From the NCBI GenBank assembly GCA_903813345.2, contig CAIIXF020000003.1, positions 13,408,931-13,468,930 on the forward strand: a stretch of DNA of 60,000 bases, in the 5' to 3' direction. Both the position numbers and the translations under genes were made by a program. This document shows positions 1 through 11,809 of the stretch, piece by piece; within the stretch, counting starts at the first letter, position 1, and each line of letters starts with the position of its first letter. The DNA comes from Owenia fusiformis (taxonomy: Eukaryota > Annelida > Polychaeta > Sabellida > Oweniidae). A model generated the notes under the pieces. It saw nothing but the letters and a program-made list of their open reading frames with translations. It was not told where the DNA came from and made no database searches.

Positions 1-338
1 AAATATGTCACCACTTGGGGTGGTGGGTCATAATAAATCAGATAAAACTAGGAAGAATCAGATAATGCATTGTTCTCCCCCAGGTTCATATATGGCAATC
101 TTCAGTCCAATAAAGTGAGCTACCATGTTCTATCTAGATAAAAGTTTCCTTGTTCACAATGAAATTTGATTTAAACCAGCAATCCGGCCTTGGAGGTGCA
201 ATATTCAATATAAAGCTTCTTTTCTCACTGACTAGAACTTGTTTTAAGTACTCATTGTTCTATATCAAGGTCAACTATTCCACTGTACAGGTTGAAACTG
301 GTTAAATCTGGTTCAAACCAGACAAATCTGGTCATCAG

Positions 339-541
339 CTAATTTGAGGAACAATGTTCTGTATCAGGATTAAAGGTTTCATTGTATGGGCCATGATTGG
401 TCTGAACCAGCCAGAATCTGTCCATAACCTGTCCAGTCATTGCTAGCATTTGTTCATAATAAAGATGCGTATTATTGAAGACTTTCAGTCGTCCATATCC
501 ATTTAAACCTGGTAGCCATGATCTGAAAGCAGACCAAGGAC
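339..541 (-). CDS. Phosphatase last coding exon
   Basis: Begins after a TTTCAG acceptor and ends at a TAG stop (339-341). It encodes the C-terminal PAP segment starting PWSAFRSW, with GYGRLKVFNNTHLYYEQ and DRFWLVQTNHG. The first two bases complete a glycine codon with the last base of exon 949-1154. The tail after NHGPY (about 15 residues, with a possible N-glycosylation site NET) is not conserved in the family as I know it. Confidence 0.88.
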
Positions 542-3500
542 CTGAAATCACAAAAATATGAAATTATTCATTCTTTAAATTATTAAATAACAAGAAAGAT
601 ACATCATAATTTGTGTCAAAAATATGATGTTCAACACACATAATACAATGTTAAAAATACAGGCCCATAGCCAGCTTTTGCCAAGGGGTTCACTTTACAA
701 AATTTTCCAGGGGGTTCAATTTTGACAACTTTGGCCTAAAAATGGCCAAAATCACTTAAAAAGTGAGAATGTTGAAAAACTGCATGATTTTGAAAGATTT
801 TTTCTCAAGGGGAAATCCTTGATTCTTGATGCTCAAGTTTATAGAAATATACATAAATATCATGTACCGTTAATTTTACACTTGATTTCAATTCAGACAA
901 GATTTTTATTTTTAGATATAGGTGTCACTTTGGTAATACATGACCTACCTCTAGGGGATAGGACGACGTCAGCACAGAGCCCAAACTGTTCATTGCAGCC
1001 AGCAGCTCCCCCTATAATGTGAGCTGGGGCTCTAGGGTTTTTATAATCACAGTTAGTTACTTGTCCATGGAAGACAGGATAGAGTCTTTCATAGGAATGT
1101 TCATGGGCCTCGATGATCAAATCAACACCATATTTGTAAAATGTATCTTCAAGCCTGGAAATACGATAAACATGACACTCATTAAATATAAAAAACATTA
1201 AATGAGCCTCACCATAGGAAAACCAGTCTTATCACAAAAATTTAAATTGTGCTACAGAGCCAAAAATGTGCCCAAGATTAAGAGGAAAATGTGCTAAATA
1301 CAAATTCGTCTTTTTGGTCTATATCTGCAAGGAAAAATTGTTAAGATACAAGCCATGGCTCATCTGAAAGGTCTCTTTGTGCATTTTAAGAAAAACAAAA
1401 AATCAAAACATTGAAAAAATCTGTGATAAGACACCTTTTCCTGTGGCCTGGCTCAAATATTAAACTCAGTGTCAACCTTTATTTTCCAAATTTCATTACT
1501 TAATTATGCCTTATAATGTGGTATTGCAAAGCAACAACATGTGTATGTTAAATTTATATTTTCTATGGGAATAAATCATGAATTAAAAAAATTAAAAATA
1601 TGCTAGAGGAAAGGCTATAATAACAGATTCAATGATAAGGAGTAAATGATATCATGGGCTTTCAATAGAATACCCATGATGATATTCAATTAATGAATGA
1701 AAACATACTCTTGAAAAACAGTGAAGTCAATCAATTTAATTATCGATCCTTGTGCTCAGAGACAATGCATAAAAGTCAGCTATCCTGCAATCTAACTACT
1801 TTTTTACAGTTCAGTACAGCTGGTTGGTTCTAGGTTAAGGTTGGGGCCATTTGATGCCATGGTTACATGTAAGTAAGCCACATCTGTAATATCCTATTGC
1901 AGTCAGTTGATCTTGATGAGAGTCAATTTGAAAAATGTGTTTTATTGTACCTGAGCTGAATGGTATGATAATAACTGTTGCAAATGTCTGAATGAATGGA
2001 GGTGGTGTGGGAAACATCCTAGTTTAATTCAAGATCACCAACCTGTGCTGTGTTTTCATTAATCACAGCACAGGATTTCATTTGTTGTCCCTAACATTCA
2101 ACTCTTAATAAATGCCCATGTCCCTAACATAGGCTCTCGAATGAAAGTCCAAGTCCCTAAGTGACACAGCTTACAGCAATCTTAGCATCTAGGTATGTAT
2201 GGTTACATTGTAGTGCTAATGATTGTAATACTTCATCAAACCACCTGGTTTGCATCTGTGCTAACTTATTACCATGACAGAAAGCATTTTAATTATATAA
2301 ACTCTGAAAATCTGTACTTATTAACCATGTAAAATCATAAATCTTGATTAAAGAACTTAAGGACATGATACTGAAAATATCTATGGGTCATAAATCAAAT
2401 ATTAAAGAAAAAGTCAATATAGATAGAAAGAATAAAAGTAATAAAACAACTGAGTTGCTGATAAATTCAGCTTCAAAGACTTCATAATTTGAAACATTTA
2501 GATAAATTCATATTGAATTGTGTAATATAATTAATCTTATAATTGATTGGATTTTAATTTGATGGGATAATTAAATGATGTGGGATTTCAAAGGGCTGTA
2601 AGTCTTAACACGTGGCACAAAGGGTCTAGAATATAGAATATTTTCATGGCAATAAAAATTGAACAAAATCTGGTTTAAAATCATGTGTCCATTTTTTAGC
2701 TGAAATCAATCCCACATCAAGTTGGAAATTAGTATAATCATGAAATATTTGAATGTATTGACAATATCAATTTAATAGTCAAAATAAGAGCCTTGTGGAT
2801 CCAATTGATTAATTGAATCATTGCACACCTACCCTTTTAAAGCTGCTTGACTCTACTCTTCAAACCTGATTCATGATTTAGTTTTTATCCCATCAGAATG
2901 TTATACAAGGCATTATAAGTGCAAAATGTCACCACCATTTGTTACAGACACCAACCATAACGATATGTCACCAGTTTTTGGTGGTGACATAGAAAATCAA
3001 CACATTTTTGTTGTAAAAGTAGATAACCCGTCTAACATAGCTCACTGAATGAAACTTGGATAAATGACCATAAAAGTTACATTTGAAGTCCATTACCAAG
3101 CTTCAAAACATGTTGCCATTGGTAGTCAAAGGAAGGTACCTACCCTATTCTGACTTTAGATAAAGGTGTGGTACAATCATCCCTATTAAGGTTTGAGCAA
3201 TACATTGGGCGATGTCCGAAGACTATAATCCAGGGCCGTTGCGTACGATTACTGGGGGAGTTTGCTTCTGTAAGATCTTTCTCAAGCCACTTGATCTGTG
3301 CTGGTGCATAGAGTTCATCATCAGTGAAATACACCTCACTGGAGTAACTGAAAAAAGTATTTAGTGTTTTAATTCCTCCACTCCACAGTTAAAGATGGAT
3401 GGACCTACTTTTCACAGTAAAATACACGCCACTGGAGTAAATGACAAAAAGTATTTAGTATGTACATGTACATATTTCAAATTCCTTCTCTTCACTTTAA

Positions 3501-6500
3501 AAGATGGATTTAAGCTGATGAGTTTGTAATCAGTGAAATACTCCTCAACTGAAAACTAACTGAAAAATATTTGGTGTTTAGTTTATGCATTATTATATAT
3601 ATTGTATATGTTAAAATTCCCCAATCCACAGTTAAAGATGGATCATAGGTTGACGAGTAGGGTTTGTTATCAGTAAAGTACTGGAGTAACTGAAAGGTAT
3701 TATGATGAATTTAAAGTGAAAGCAAGATTTGGATTTAGTTTTATGGGTTCTTTGCAGAAGCAAGTGATGAATGTCTTTTGTAAAACATGTAAATTGTTTT
3801 CAGAAGCAGCTTTGAACTATATATAACATTTTAAGACATAGAGTACACTGTAAATGTTTTGTATGATTTCAGTCATATATGATTTTAACATACATGTACT
3901 ATATTTGGACTGACTGCCATCAGAATATGAGTTTTACCGGAAGTCAGGAAGACCTAGACATAACAAGTATTCTTTCAATTAGATCACTGAGATAGTTATT
4001 CAGGTATATGCCGTTTATGTACACTCCCCTCCATAAGTTTCGCAACATTTGATAGCATATCAAAGACTGTTAATGTTTCAATTGTGTTCATTAATACTAT
4101 AGTTCAGAATTACTGTATATGACAAATTTTATGAATATTTTCTAATCGCCAAACATACACGGCTTAATAAGTGATCCGAAATTGGACTTAAAGTTGCCAG
4201 ATTTATTGAAGGGAGTGTAACAGTGCCATTGCTATATATAAACCCACCACATCATTCACCTTTCCAGTGCAATAGAAAGTCACTTTGTATTTTATTGAAA
4301 CTGATATTGTCGTTTTTAACATTACGGGTTTCATATTTCTCAATTTGTTTAGTTTATCAATGTCAATCACTGACGCAATTGCAATGTGTTACAATCATTT
4401 CCATTTAAAACAATCAATCAATAAAACACGAGACATTCTAGGATTAGAGAACCACATTCAAATCATGATGTCATGAACAGTGTAGTGCTGCTAGTGCAGA
4501 TTACCCTTTTCAAGAAAGATTGACTTTGTCTCGACACTCTTAACATGTAGTGCTGATTCTTAATATGTAGTGCAATTAACCCCTTTCAATAATGATTGAC
4601 TTCACCTGAAATTAATGACATGTAGTGCAGATGCTTAACATGTAGTGCAAATAACTCCTTTCAAGAATGATTGACTTTGTCTCACTCTCTTATCATGTAG
4701 TGCAGATTCTTAACATATAGTGCAAATTCCTAACATGTAGTACAAATAACTCCTTTCAAGAATGATTGACTTTGTCTCACACTCTTAACATGTAGTGCAG
4801 ATGCTTAACATGTAGTGCAAATAACTCCTTTCAAGAATGATTGACTTTGTCCCACACTCTTAACATGTAGTGCAGGTTACCCTTTCAAGAATGATTGATT
4901 TTGTCTCACACTCTTAACATGCAGTGCAGATTACCCTTTCAAGAATGATTGATTTTGTTTCACACTCTTAACATGCAGTGCAGATTACCCTTTTCAATAA
5001 TTGGTTTTGTCTCACACTCTCAACATGTAGTGCAGATTCCTAACATGTAGTGCAGATTACCCTTTTCAAGAATGATTGACTTTGTCTCACACATTTAACA
5101 TGTAGTGCAGATTACCCTTTTCTGTAAACAAGATACCAGTTCAAGGAGGATTGGCTCCTAGGGTCCCAACTTGATACTTTTTATCTCGAGAAAATTTGTT
5201 CAGTGCTTATCTAGGGCAAAGTTTGCACAAATGACTGTAAGAAAAATGGCCAATATTCTAGTGACCTCGACCAATATCAATGACAAACTTGAAAATGTCG
5301 TTACTTTCTGACATTATAACTGACCATACCTTAATATAACTCAACGATCCAAAAGATTTGAACTTATATCTTGATCTATTGTGATAATATCTTGATTTAT
5401 AGTGTTTTTGTTAGGTAATTAGACCAAAACTCGCAATTTGAATACTGAATGGTGGCTGTATGATTTTGAATTTTGTTGTCACGAAATGACTCCATATATG
5501 GCAAAATATTGAGTTGGAACCCTGCAAGCCAATCATCTTGACACCAGTATTTACATTTGTATCCAAATGCCAATGATGACATCTATATTTAAAAAAAGAA
5601 GTAATTTCAAAACACACAATGATGACATATTCATTTAAATATTGATCTTACCATCTCTTCCAAAGCATTCAGTTAAAGCTGGCTTACATACTCCTTTAAT
5701 ACAGTAGAAAGCTTTTATATGGATACCTTGACATGTACAGTACATCTGCATTTACATCTATTTTTGAGATAGCTAAATGAGACTGCTTTGTGGATGAATA
5801 TGGTGAATTTTCTGATTTTTCATAATTGGAGCCTTTTTATGATGGTGGATTTGTGTTGAGTGGAATTTCAATCTAGTCAGTATCAGTCTATCTGACCATG
5901 TTTTGTATTGCCAACATATATACAGTAATACTTTAGCTAGAATTTTGCCCAAGCAGTTTATTGCCGATTTATTTTTTTATCAAACCAAGGATATATTATA
6001 CTAATACTGAATGACAGGGAGTTGATTATCGCTAAAATCCTGGTCACCAAAAGATACAAGGAAGGGAAAGATATTAGTCAGGCTCTTAACCAATCAGAAT
6101 GCTGGATCTTTAATATCCTTATCCAGTTAATAACAGCATTACCTGATAAAGTGTATATTAGCAACATCGAAGCTATACCACATCTGCCATTTTTGGATTG
6201 GCCAATCAGAGCGAGGCGCAGAGAATCTATAGCGATAATGGCTGAAGTCATACCAAATCTCTGGAAAAAAGTTAACCTATTGTTAATTAAGTCTTGTACC
6301 AATTGTGTCACCTCACATATTTCACGTTGCCATTCTGTAACATGACTGCATGGCTTAAAGCAACAAATTTCAAATTTCCTGAAAATTGAATGGCGAAAGA
6401 CTTGGGCCAAACGAGCAGTGGGTTTTGGCGGGTCCTCCCTCCAAGAAATTTTGGAAAAATGAGATTTGATTGAGTACTTTTTGAGTAATGAAGACCTTTT

Positions 6501-9500
6501 ACAAATAGTTTCAAATTGGAGGAAAAAGTATTTTCATAGGAAAAAAAATAACAAATATGAACTTAATTTTGAAACCCTTGCTTGACCCCCAACTCCTCCT
6601 AGAAATAAATCCAGATTTGTATTGAACTCAATGGGGTCAGATTTTGGTCAATTTTTTCCTGAAATTTCCTGAAATTCCTGAATACTTTAAGCCATCATGG
6701 CTTGCATATTAAATATGAAACAATACAATGTACATGCATGTATTTTTCAAATCAGTTAGAAAGGGGGATGAATCAAAACTTTAGAAAGTTTCTTAGCATT
6801 AAATTGGAGCTTCATGTATTTCAGTGTCTTGTATATTTTTTATACACATATTTTTTAAAGATTGTTTTGGAATCAGAATTTAGATATTTGGCATTATTTA
6901 GAATATCATCAATGAGGGATGTTTCTAATCATTATATAGGTTTGACATTAGTTTCCTTACAGGCTGAGTATATACATTTACTTCGACATGTACACATACT
7001 TACCATGATTGCCTGGACATGTCATGTATGGCACTCTCGCTGCAATATCTTGTATGCGGCGCATAAAATTGTCACCTCTCTGGAAATGAACAAGATTGCA
7101 ATCAATAACTTTTATATTGTTTAAAATATGATTTTCAGGCAAACAAAGCATTTTACAATTTTTTTTGCTCTCCTCATTCCAGACAAAGCCAGTTCTGACA
7201 TTATTTCAGAATAATACTTTGATTTTTAATGATCAATTCAATACTCAGTAAAACAATGGCTTCAGTGGAAATTACCATATTAAGAAAATCATCTTTCTTG
7301 TCACAATAAGTTGGCTCGGAGAGTTCATACTATTTTCTTAATCTCAATAAGTGAAGATGAAACATTTTTCAAAGGAGCTAAGCCAAACAAATACGAAGGG
7401 TTCTAAATACTCTTCTTTATGGCTTCTTGTGTCATTCAACAGATGGCAAAAGATTCAAAAGTAGACCAAGAGTTTCACATCAGGTAGATAATACAGTAAA
7501 ACCTGTCTAGGTGTACCTTTGATACCTCTAAAAAGTGTTCCACTTTTGGAGGTGTTCCACTTATAGTTTCATTCAAAATTAACTCATTGGTCTTACTGAC
7601 AGAGGTGTTCCACTTCTAGAGGTGTTCCACTTTACAGGTTTCACTATATCACTAAATATTATCACTATGTATACCACCTACCTGGCCATCTTCATCATGG
7701 AAGTTATAAGCAAAGTCTCCAGTATGAATGAAGGCAGTATATCGTCCTGTGTGTGCTTCCTGTTTTAAAGCTCTTATACTAGGAGCGCCACCTTTTCTAC
7801 CAAGATCCCCGTATATCACAAATTCAGGGGACCATTCCTGTAAAACAAACTTGTTTAATTGATATGTGTCAAATATTTATTGTGTTCTTCCTTTGGAATA
7901 TCTCAGAGTAAAGTTAACACCCTCCATATAAGTTCTGATTGCGAATTTTGATGATTAAATTATTTAAAAATCTAACGATATAAATAAGATCAATAGAAGA
8001 AATCGTAATCAATTATTCTTGGGACATCATGGCACTGTATTAACCTGGAATTGGTTTTTGGAATGATACTTATTTACAATTCCAAGAAAACCATTTTCTA
8101 CATTTTAAAAAACAATGACTGGAAACCAAACTAGATAACGGCAACTCCGCGCAGTAGCAAATCCCAACGAACAAAATATCAATTACTGAATTCCAATCAA
8201 TTATACTCATTACTTTGATTAAAATTGGAAAATTTAGATTTTAGAATTGCGAATTCCTGCAAAACAGCCATTTTGAATTTTCTGAGGTACAAATCTGAAA
8301 AAATAATACAATAATTGTGATCTACTCCAAAATTCCTTCAATTTGAGTATAATATAGCCATACTTTGAAGGGATCGAAAAATTATTGCGAAATCGTACAT
8401 TAGATGGCCATTTTGAATTTTACGAGGCTCGAATCAGAAAAAGAGACAATATTTGCAATCTACTCTTAATTGCCTTTCATTTGAGTATAATAAAGCTATA
8501 CTTCAGAAAGATCTAAAAATTAGCAAAAATCTCTGTTTTCCTGACGCCCCCATACACGGCCCCTGGGGGTCAGGATGAAAAACACGGAATGTATGTGAAA
8601 TAGATAGATGTTGTGAATAATGATATACTACCAAAATTTCAAACAATAATATTAATTACTTTGGTTTAGCATGAAAAATTTATGATTTTTGCGAAAAAGT
8701 CCCGTCATTTTTAAAGTGGCGGCCATCTTGAAAAAAATTTTTTTTGTGTAAAACTATTTATCAATATACATCTTTCCAACAAATATGAAGAAAATCGGTC
8801 AACTAATATTTGAGTTATCTTCCGGACAGACGGACGGACTGACTGACTGATGGACGGACGGACGGAGGGCTTCACTATATCCCTACAGAACTTTGTTCGT
8901 TGGGATAATTACGAGGGTTCCAAAAATGGATATTTTAAAATAAATGTAAGCTTTCATCCTAAGACCATGTCTCCTGATCCAGTAGTTATAACACAAAAGG
9001 CTGAATCCAAAATAACATTTTCCAGCTTTAGAACTGACCTTGCCCTCTGGCATAGTAGTGAAATCATAAGGTACCCCAGTCTGGCCATTGTATTCAACTT
9101 GATAGGAGTATGTTGTGGCTGGTTGTAGGCCCTGAAATCAATTCAATTTAATACTTCATGAGCTACAAGATGTTCAACCCTCAAGGGGAACAGTCTACAA
9201 AGGAACTATAATGTACATGTCAGGCACATAATACTATTCAGATTTTGCCAAGGGCAATCACTTTTCCAAAAATTCAAGGGGTTCATATTTGACAACTCTG
9301 GTCCAAAACCACTTGAAAAATGCTCAGAATGGTGAAAACTGCATGATTTTGAAAGAATTGAATTGAAAATTAACTTTAGCTAAAAACAATTTCATGAGTA
9401 TTGAATTTCATTTTAAATCATTAAATCTATAGCATACCACGGGGATGTAGATAGGTATAAGGCAGGTGAGGCTCAACGGTGGCTCTTCAATTATATTTTT

Positions 9501-11483
9501 TGCTTCATCTGTATTTAGGTTCTGGCTCACTGCCACACCTGTATCATATACTTGTAAAATAGAAGACTAGATGCTAACTGCTAAAACTGATGAATATTTA
9601 GGTTAAAGGAAGCTTTCAACTATATCTGCCAGATTATCTGACCCAAATGAACCACCTGGTGGTGAAACTGGTAACTACCTACTCCCATCTGAGTTATTAG
9701 ATACCTCATTCTTACACGCAGTTTTACACAATGATGATTGTGCACACCCCAGCTATTGCCATTATAGAACTCCTCACTCCCACCTTGAGCTCCCGGGCTG
9801 TAGTTGTTGGGGGATATGCCATACCTAACTATTCTCAATCTCACCCCTGTATCATATACAATTAAATACCACATGTACTTACATGTAGTTTTACTCTATG
9901 ATGGTTGTGCACACCCCGGCTATTGCCATTATAGAACTCCTCACTCCTGCCTTGGGCTTCCAGGCTGTAGTTGTTGGGAGATATGCCATACCTCACTATT
10001 CTCAATGTCACCCCTGTATCATATACAATTAAATACCACATGTACTTACATGTAGTTTTACTCTATGATGGTTGTGCACACCCCGGCTATTGCCATTATA
10101 GAACTCCTCACTCCTGCCTTGGGCTTCCAGGCTGTAGTTGTTGGGAGATATGCCATACCTCACTATTCTCAATGTCACCCCTGTATCATATACAATTAAA
10201 TACCACATACTTACATGTAGTTTTACTCTATGATGGTTGTGCACACCCCGGCTATTGCCATTATAGAACTCCTCACTCCCCCCTTGGGCTTCCAGGCTGT
10301 AGTTGTTGGGGGATATGCCATATCTAACTATTGGAGGATCAGATCCATCTGCAACTGTTGCAAACATGACCACCTGCAACAAACAAAGGCATGCAATTAA
10401 ATACAACAACAACAAAGTATATCAGGTGAGTTTTCCTGGGACTGAGATTTACTGGTGTGGACTTTTACTGGGTAAATTTGACCTCTCAGTTGGAGAAAAT
10501 GATGTTACTCCAGATGCCCATTCTGATACTCATAGCATCTTTCTGTTTCACCTGAAAAAACACACATCTCAGGACTGGGAAGATTTGAGATGTCATGGTT
10601 TATCATGATGCCAGATGCCTTTTATTTACTTTATTCAGCATGCCTCAAAAGTAAATCCTGTTATTTGATAGTTCTGTACGATCTAGTTCTTGCTGAACGC
10701 TACAGGTACAAAAAATTCATATCGATATTTTCTATTCTTATTTCAAAGCATATTGTAACATTGTACTTTATAAAAATACCAAAAGGAAAAATAAAAAGTT
10801 AAGATGCTCAAAAAAGGTACTAACATGCAAAATATCATCACCATTTGTTACAGACGTCAACCGCCAATTGCCAACTGCTGATCGCGGTCAAAAAAAAAAA
10901 ACGAAGACCATAACAACTATGTCACCACTTTTTGGTGGTGACATGAAAACGGGTATTTTCAAACAGCATGTAATTTTGATGTTTCAACAGAGTGTGTCAT
11001 CACGGGCTTTCAATCTATTGAATGCCCATGGCGCCATTTAGCTGTTCAAATGCTGGGGGAGACAACAAAAAAAAAGGTACTAACATGCAAAATATCATCA
11101 CCATTTGTTACAGACGTCAACCGCCAATTGCCAACTGCTGATCGCGGTCAAAAAAAAAAAACGAAGACCATAACAACTATGTCACCACTTTTTGGTGGTG
11201 ACATGAAAACGGGTATTTTCAAATAGCATGTCATTTTGATGTTTCAACAGAGTGTGTCATCACGGGCTTTCAATCTATTGAATGCCCATGGCGCCATTTA
11301 GCTGTTCAAATGCTGGGGGAGACAACAGCATGATACTCACCATTTCTGATGCATCATCTCCAAGGGAAAGATGTATTTGTTGAGGTGTGAAATCCTCAGG
11401 GTCAATAGTGGTCTCTTCATCCCACCAGCTACTTTGTCTTTTCTCCCTAACCCCTGGATGATCTGATGGTTTCCATTTCAGAT
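339..11483 (-). CDS. Purple acid phosphatase, ACP7-like (main body, multi-exon)
   Basis: Metallophosphoesterase expected to hydrolyse phosphate monoesters in the secretory pathway or outside the cell. In coding order the exons are 11341-11483, 10215-10373, 9039-9131, 7682-7837, 7004-7079, 3144-3347, 949-1154 and 339-541, all with GT-AG ends and agreeing phases except across one gap. An N-terminal fibronectin-like part (QQIHLSLGD, GLQPATTYSYQV) precedes the catalytic motifs GDLG, GDFAY, PGNH, FGHRPMYC and EAHEHSYER, the usual dimetal ligands of this family. The C-terminus PWSAFR...YGRL...THLYYEQ is typical of animal ACP7. Exon 7004-7079 ends with one spare base, while exon 3144-3347 needs two, so an exon of about 100 nt (family sequence around the RFSMP and VGPVHFI region) should lie between them; I could not find it. 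The first coding exon is probably 59556-59676. Annotated length is about 450 residues plus the missing exon, against about 440 for human ACP7. Confidence 0.9.
949..1154 (-). CDS. Phosphatase exon with AHEH metal motif
   Basis: Follows a TTTCCAG acceptor and ends at a GTAGGT donor. It encodes LEDTFYKYGVDLIIEAHEH then SYERLYPVFHGQV, and PAHIIGGAAGCNE. The two histidines in EAHEH are the expected metal and substrate ligands. Cysteines in TNCDYKN and AGCNE may form disulfides. The frame continues past the donor for 19 codons, which is intron read-through. Confidence 0.9.
1155..3143. other. Phosphatase intron without recognised genes
   Basis: AT-rich intron sequence. I see only short repeat fragments, including a piece at 2921-2990 sharing TGTCACCA and TTTTTGGTGGTGACAT with the duplication at 10.8-11.3 kb. 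Confidence 0.5.
3144..3347 (-). CDS. Phosphatase exon with GHRPMYC motif
   Basis: Starts after a TTTTTTCAG acceptor with a split codon, then YSSEVYFTDDELYAPAQIKW, WLEKDL, PWIIVFGHRPMYCSN and DDCTTPLSKVRIG, ending at a GTAGGT donor. The histidine of FGHRP is a metal ligand. Degenerate copies of the acceptor side of this exon recur at about 3415, 3530 and 3665. Confidence 0.9.
3313..3700. repeat. Degenerate repeats of a phosphatase exon boundary
   Basis: The string around the acceptor of exon 3144-3347 (ATCAGTGAAATACACCTCAC and GGAGTAACTG, plus strand) recurs in decayed form near 3415, 3530 and 3665. Each copy is accompanied by CCACAGTTAAAGATGGAT or similar. Spacing is roughly 105-135 bp, so this is an old local tandem duplication starting at the exon edge. 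Confidence 0.6.
4480..5125. repeat. Minisatellite in phosphatase intron
   Basis: About a dozen imperfect units built from TTAACATGTAGTGCAGAT and CTTTTCAAGAATGATTGACT followed by TTGTCTCACACTC. Some units lack the second half. It lies in the intron where the missing phosphatase exon is expected. Confidence 0.9.
7004..7079 (-). CDS. Phosphatase exon with PGNH motif
   Basis: A 76 nt exon flanked by TTTCCAG and GTAAGTA. It encodes RGDNFMRRIQDIAARVPYMT followed by CPGNH. Asparagine and histidine of GNH are conserved metal and substrate ligands. It ends with one spare base, so the next exon must start with two bases completing what is normally the glutamate of GNHE. Confidence 0.88.
7494..7645. 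mobile_element. MITE, CAGTAAAACCTGT family, copy 1
   Basis: About 150 bp, starting CAGTAAAACCTGTCTAGGTG and ending with the inverse (CCACTTTACAGGTTTCACT). Internal text repeats GTGTTCCACTT. TA flanks it on both sides, as expected of Tc1/mariner-type MITEs. A second copy sits at 59364-59539. Confidence 0.75.
7682..7837 (-). CDS. Phosphatase exon with GDLG and GDFAY motifs
   Basis: A 156 nt phase-0 exon between TTTTACAG and GTAGGT. It encodes EWSPEFVIYGDLGRKGG, then RYTAFIHTGDFAYNFHDEDG. The aspartates of GDLG and GDFAY and the tyrosine of GDFAY are the PAP metal ligands; the tyrosine gives the purple iron charge-transfer colour in this family. Confidence 0.92.
8134..8907. mobile_element. MITE with GGAC tail, family A copy 1
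   Basis: Non-coding element between phosphatase exons. The left side has GCAAATCCCAACGAAC and the right side GTTCGTTGGGATAA, an inverted repeat offset from the left end by about 30 bp. The right end carries a GGAC-rich microsatellite before TATCCCTACAGAACTTTG. Homologous elements are at 18178-19045 and 28156-29595. Confidence 0.8.
9039..9131 (-). CDS. Phosphatase exon, end of fibronectin-like domain
   Basis: A 93 nt phase-0 exon between TTTCAG and GTCAGT. It encodes GLQPATTYSYQVEYNGQTG, then VPYDFTTMPEGK. The GL.P.TTY.Y and FTT signatures are those of the N-terminal domain of purple acid phosphatases. Confidence 0.88.
9712..10211 (-). pseudogene. Three tandem partial copies of a phosphatase exon
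   Basis: Units begin near 9719, 9885 and 10052, with the full exon's equivalent point at 10217, giving a period of 165-167 bp. Each unit retains VRYGISPNNYS...GSEEFYNGNS and NHH.VKL plus the splice donor, but the first 14 codons are replaced by intron-like sequence (TGVTLRI or TGVRLRI). The unit next to the true exon is in frame with it through the intervening intron (165 bp = 55 codons). The farthest unit is the most diverged (GAQGG, NHHCVKLR). I infer pseudo-exons. Inclusion in transcripts cannot be excluded. Confidence 0.75.
10215..10373 (-). CDS. Phosphatase exon, source of a local tandem array
   Basis: A 159 nt phase-0 exon between TTGTTGCAG and GTAAGTA. It encodes VVMFATVADGSDPPIVRYGI, then SPNNYSLEAQGGSEEFYNGN and a histidine-rich end (NHHRVKLH). 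Three further partial copies lie just downstream in gene direction (9712-10211). This copy is complete because it alone has the VVMFATVADGSDPP start and a good acceptor. Confidence 0.85.
10812..11331. repeat. Tandem duplication, 2 x 260 bp
   Basis: Two nearly identical units start AAGGTACTAACATGCAAAAT and end CTGGGGGAGACAACA. Each holds a palindrome TGTCACCACTTTTTGGTGG followed by TGACA. Both keep an A12 run, so the duplication is recent. Related sequence is at 2921-2990 and near position 5. Confidence 0.9.
11341..11483 (-). CDS. Phosphatase exon 2, start of N-terminal domain
   Basis: Follows a CGTTCCAG acceptor and ends at GTGAGTA. It encodes DLKWKPSDHPGVREKRQSSW and FTPQQIHLSLGDDASEM, the classic PEQVHLSLG-type start of the PAP N-terminal domain. 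Its first two bases need one base upstream, which matches the exon at 59556-59676. A 2 x 260 bp tandem duplication ends only about 10 bp beyond the donor side. Confidence 0.85.
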
Positions 11484-11809
11484 CTGGAACGAGATAACAT
11501 CAATGATAATATTTCACTAAGTAATTCACATTAAATCAGAGGATGAGATATAATGAATGAATAAATGTCACAGTGTATGAAGCAAATATATCACATCATC
11601 TTTGTTAATTTTTTATTTGAATAATTTACAATTAGGCTGGTAAAACTAATGAAAAATTCTGAAAATTAAAAAGAAATTAAACATTTAAAAAAATCAAAAA
11701 ATCTGCCCCTTATTCTGTTATTATTAACTTTTTCATTTTATTGTATTCTATCTTACAGTTATTAAGTTATTGCATACTGCAGGTAAAATCAGGTAACATA
11801 ATTTCTCCC

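Noticed and set aside
4020-4225. Possible Tc1-like MITE (ACACTCCCCTCCATAAG on the left, GGGAGTGTAAC on the right)
   Set aside because: Only a short match at the tips and no empty site; not strong enough to annotate.
5397-5617. Candidate for the missing phosphatase exon
   Set aside because: The translation lacks the family's NY..RF.MP and GP.H pattern, and the flanks lack good splice sites.
6022-6514. Overlapping ORFs on both strands (107, 110 and 68 residues)
   Set aside because: No recognisable domain or splice context, and they lie inside a phosphatase intron; likely chance.
6702-7124. 140-residue plus-strand ORF
   Set aside because: Overlaps the minus-strand PGNH exon and reads AT-rich intron; no family resemblance.
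9804-10608. Plus-strand ORFs with repeated LGDMPYLTILN-type sequence
   Set aside because: Antisense of the tandem phosphatase exon copies; the repeat comes from the DNA array, not a protein repeat family.
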